DNA from: Bacillota bacterium
GTDB lineage: Bacteria; Bacillota; Clostridia; DSM-8532
DNA length: 64,000 nucleotides
Assembly: GCA_023411795.1 (NCBI GenBank)
Contig: JAEYOK010000010.1
Coordinates: 62,001 to 126,000, forward strand
Direction: 5' to 3'
The position numbers were made by a program, and so were the translations under genes. Of this stretch, positions 61,064 to 64,000 are shown one piece after another (position 1 is the stretch's first letter; every line of letters begins with the position of its first letter). The notes under the pieces were generated by a model that searched no databases, was not told the DNA's origin, and saw nothing but the letters and a program-made list of their open reading frames with translations.

Positions 61064-64000
61064 ATGAATATTAAAAAACACTATAAATATGATGCTTTTA
61101 TCAGCTATCGTCATACAGAACCCGATAAAACTGTTGCAGAAAGACTTCATCGGCTTCTTGAGTCATTTAAAATTCCAAAAAGCATTGTAAAAGCAACCGG
61201 AAAAAAGAAAATACAGCGAGTATTCAGAGATAGAGATGAATTACCTACCTCATCTAATCTAGCCGATAATATAGCAACCGCCCTTGAGTCTTCTGAATAT
61301 TTAATAGTTATATGTTCCCCCAGAACCCCTCAATCTCAATGGGTATTAAAAGAAATTGAGACCTTTAAGGAACTTCATGGTCATGATAAAATTCTTGCCC
61401 TTTTAATTGAAGGCGAACCCAGTGAATCCTTTCCGGAACAATTGCGTTTTGTTAAAAAGTTCAAGACTTTGGAAGATGGCTCAGTCATGGAATACTCTCT
61501 AGAGGTAGAGCCCCTTGCTGCTGATATTAGGGCTACAACACAGAAAGAGATGTTTAAAGAACTGAAAAAAGAGATTCTGCGTCTTCTTGCTCCAATGCTT
61601 AATTGTCGCTATGATGATCTCAAGCAACGCCATAAGGAAAGACTGATTAAGACTGTGCTAACAGCTTCCATATCGTTGTCAGCATTTTTTCTCGCCTTTG
61701 GCTCTTTCAGTACATATCAAGCCCTTGTAATTAATCAAAAATCAATTGAAATAAACCAGAAAAATATTGAGATTTCAGAACAGATTAAGGAAACCCAAAT
61801 CAGCCAGTCCCGGTATCTGGCAGACATATCTAACAGATATTTCGAGGATGGGGACAGATACAGAGCTATTTTAGCTGCCCAGGCAGCTCTTCCTTTAAAT
61901 ATGACAAGTCCTGACAGGCCTTATGTTCACGAGGCAGAATACGCTATGTCAAAAGCATTATCAGTTTATGAAGCTGACTACTACTTTGACGGAGATATAG
62001 TACTAGACCACGATATGGCTGTTAATTTATTAGAGTTAAGCCCCGATGGTAAAACATTATTGACTCATAGCAAAAACGGTTTTCTCTATACCTGGAATAT
62101 TGAAGATGGAAAACCTCTAGGCAAAATTTATACAAACTCAACCTTTCCTGCAGATGGGGATATACTCTTTATTGACAATAATACAATAGTTACCGTCACA
62201 TCATCTGCTCAAAATTATGATAATTACATAACCTGTCTCGATATCTATGGAAACCTGAAGTGGCAGATTACTGATTACGCCACGAAGCTGACTTATTCAG
62301 ATGATAGAAACATTCTGGCCTATGATAATATGGGGAAAATATGCTTTATTGATGCCGGCACCGGAAATACCCTTCATACTATCAATGTTAAGAATTTAAT
62401 GGTATCTGACAAAGATTCGTCTGACTTCGGTAAATATATAGCCTGTATGGCTTTTAGTAAAAACAGTGATTTTATAGGTGTAGGAACCTCTACAGGTAAA
62501 GCCTTTATATTTGATATGGAAACATACTCTTTAACAAATACATTTATAACACAATATAAAAACATATCCGATATAGATTTTTCCGAAGAAGGTTATGTTT
62601 CAATTATTTCAAATTATTTTGAAGATGAAATAACTCTGATTGACTCAGGTAAAGGCTGTCTGGATATATTTTCACCTGTAGGAGAAAAAACATCAATTAT
62701 GTTCCCGAATTCTTCAATAAGTAACGCTTCATTTATTCCAACCCTACCTGCAAAAATCGTTTTCGTAGAAGGTGAAAAAATTAATGTCGTTGACATTCAA
62801 ACCGGTTTAATTGAAAACACATTTATTCATGGGGATTATATATCCGATTATCAAATAAAAAACGAAATAATAATTTCATCTTCCTATGACGGAACAATTA
62901 GATTCTGGCTCATGGATAATATCATTAACGAGCTCCCGAATTACCGGATAACCAGAACAGAATCAATCTCACAAGTTGCTCAGGCTAATGGTAAGCTTAT
63001 TTTCTCATTACGTAATTCTGAAAAAGTATACATATACAGACCTATAGTTAATGAAAATTCAATCGCACTGGAAGGGCATAATAAAACTGTATATAATGCT
63101 GTTTTATCAACTGACAGTAAACTTATACTTTCTTATACCTCTGATAGCAGCGAGCTTTTTTTATGGGACTCAAAAAATCATAAGCTTTTATTATCAACAA
63201 GCTATACTGATAATATATCGGAAGTTAAGTTTGTTGATAACAATAATGCAATCCTTATAGGCTTTGATTCTGGTAAATTAATAGCTCTCAAAACCTCCGA
63301 TTTATCCCTTATAGCCGATATTCAAGTAGATTCTTATTTCGATTTCTATTTAAACAACGATGCTACTCTTTTAGTCATACCTACATACGATAAAGTAACC
63401 ACTTATTCAATTCCAGATTTAAAACCCGTTGAAGTCTTTGATTACAGAAGTATTGATTATTGCACTATTACAGAAGATAATAAGCTCTTTCTTCTTGATG
63501 ATTATAATATGGCAAGTCTTATTGATATGTCTTCAAAGAAAACAATTTTTAATTTAGAGGATAAAGGAATTATCAACGGTGTTATCAGTAATGATGGAAC
63601 GCAGCTTATTTTATCCTATAAAGATAAGAAAGTTAAAATTTTTGATATTTCAAATACAATTAATACACGATTTACATTTGACAACTTTGTAGCTGAAGCA
63701 AACAAGTTGATTCTAAGCCCTGATAAAAAGTTATTATTCATCCAACACTCAGATCAGAGTGTTTCAATCTACGGTACGGCTGATGGAAATCTTTTAAGGA
63801 CTATTAGCAAAGACCAATTTTCATCGACCCTCATTAAGGTAGCTTTCAGTAATGATAATGCTAAAATAGCTCTTATTGGACTTTCCGGCTCACATATACT
63901 AGACATGGAAACACTAAAAACTCTCGCAACACCGGACATTTTAGATATAGATAATAGCTTTTCCACTATAATATCAAACGGAAATGGTGTAAGCTCCACG
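61064..64000 (+). CDS. TIR-domain transmembrane beta-propeller protein, partial (C-terminus off the right edge)
   Basis: The frame is open for 979 codons to the window edge. Residues about 6-150 form a TIR domain (YDAFISYRH at the start, then VFRDRDELPTSSNLADNIATALESSEYLIVICSP and QWVLKEIE); Glu97, four residues after Trp93, is in the place of the catalytic glutamate of NAD-cleaving TIR enzymes. A single membrane helix follows (about 194-219), then a heptad-like stretch (IEINQKNIEISEQIKETQ, about 228-245). From about 300 on, repeated units with L-x-x-S-P-D-G and W-x-x-x-D-like blades (ELSPDGKTLLTHSKNGFLYTWNI, TIRFWLMDN, ELFLWDSKN, LILSPDKKLLFI) indicate one or two WD40-like propellers. The TIR would be inside the cell. 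The gene is not part of an obvious operon. It could be a defence or cell-death effector, or a signalling protein. Confidence 0.8.
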   Translation, partial: MNIKKHYKYDAFISYRHTEPDKTVAERLHRLLESFKIPKSIVKATGKKKIQRVFRDRDELPTSSNLADNIATALESSEYLIVICSPRTPQSQWVLKEIETFKELHGHDKILALLIEGEPSESFPEQLRFVKKFKTLEDGSVMEYSLEVEPLAADIRATTQKEMFKELKKEILRLLAPMLNCRYDDLKQRHKERLIKTVLTASISLSAFFLAFGSFSTYQALVINQKSIEINQKNIEISEQIKETQISQSRYLADISNRYFEDGDRYRAILAAQAALPLNMTSPDRPYVHEAEYAMSKALSVYEADYYFDGDIVLDHDMAVNLLELSPDGKTLLTHSKNGFLYTWNIEDGKPLGKIYTNSTFPADGDILFIDNNTIVTVTSSAQNYDNYITCLDIYGNLKWQITDYATKLTYSDDRNILAYDNMGKICFIDAGTGNTLHTINVKNLMVSDKDSSDFGKYIACMAFSKNSDFIGVGTSTGKAFIFDMETYSLTNTFITQYKNISDIDFSEEGYVSIISNYFEDEITLIDSGKGCLDIFSPVGEKTSIMFPNSSISNASFIPTLPAKIVFVEGEKINVVDIQTGLIENTFIHGDYISDYQIKNEIIISSSYDGTIRFWLMDNIINELPNYRITRTESISQVAQANGKLIFSLRNSEKVYIYRPIVNENSIALEGHNKTVYNAVLSTDSKLILSYTSDSSELFLWDSKNHKLLLSTSYTDNISEVKFVDNNNAILIGFDSGKLIALKTSDLSLIADIQVDSYFDFYLNNDATLLVIPTYDKVTTYSIPDLKPVEVFDYRSIDYCTITEDNKLFLLDDYNMASLIDMSSKKTIFNLEDKGIINGVISNDGTQLILSYKDKKVKIFDISNTINTRFTFDNFVAEANKLILSPDKKLLFIQHSDQSVSIYGTADGNLLRTISKDQFSSTLIKVAFSNDNAKIALIGLSGSHILDMETLKTLATPDILDIDNSFSTIISNGNGVSST

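Overview
The window is about 64 kb of low-GC DNA that reads as the chromosome of an endospore-forming anaerobic Firmicute of class Clostridia. The evidence is the complete spoIIAA-spoIIAB-sigF operon, the clostridial-type block hprK-murB-rapZ-yvcK-whiA, a rubrerythrin, a bifunctional HPr kinase/phosphorylase, a CBS-domain inorganic pyrophosphatase, many TTG/GTG starts behind strong AGGAGG-like ribosome binding sites, and extensive A+T-rich intergenic DNA. No species can be named from the sequence. No phage, transposase, CRISPR array or rRNA was seen; one tRNA-Tyr is present.

Layout. 1-4.1 kb: a partial S41-like lipoprotein, then a three-gene ABC exporter behind a long, apparently structured leader. 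4.1-15 kb: mostly core genes on the minus strand (a nuclease-like/winged-helix protein, the spoIIA operon, an NlpC/P60 hydrolase on the plus strand, whiA-yvcK-rapZ-murB-hprK-thrC). 14.2-23 kb: an accessory stretch with a rhomboid/M50 membrane protease pair, several GNAT acetyltransferases, a probable GNAT-type toxin-antitoxin module with visible operators, a cupin protein, a broken MATE exporter beside its MarR regulator, and two poorly characterised proteins. 23-29.4 kb: a plus-strand glycosylation operon (GT-C transferase, PMT-type O-mannosyltransferase, GtrA-like membrane protein, FAD oxidoreductase, GT2 polyprenyl-phosphate sugar synthase). 29.5-33.8 kb: a FAD reductase, rubrerythrin, YibE/F and CPBP membrane proteins.

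33.9-40.5 kb holds the most unusual set: on one strand and tightly spaced, an AlkZ/YcaQ-family DNA glycosylase, an AraC-GyrI drug-sensor regulator, an 1110-residue protein fusing a TrmO-like tRNA methyltransferase domain to a UvrA-like ATPase that lacks the UvrB-binding domain, a 33-codon small ORF, and a second AraC-GyrI regulator. It looks like an inducible response to a DNA- or RNA-modifying compound.

40.7-60.9 kb returns to housekeeping: CBS-pyrophosphatase, tRNA-Tyr, an ECF sigma/anti-sigma pair with a candidate autoregulatory promoter, gltX, a class D sortase, rarA, trmD-rimM, yajC, tgt, an epimerase, a LysM/stalk-domain protein, speA, an aldehyde dehydrogenase, argF and a DHH phosphoesterase. 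The last 3 kb carry the first 979 codons of a TIR-transmembrane-beta-propeller protein that runs off the right edge, a candidate defence or signalling effector.
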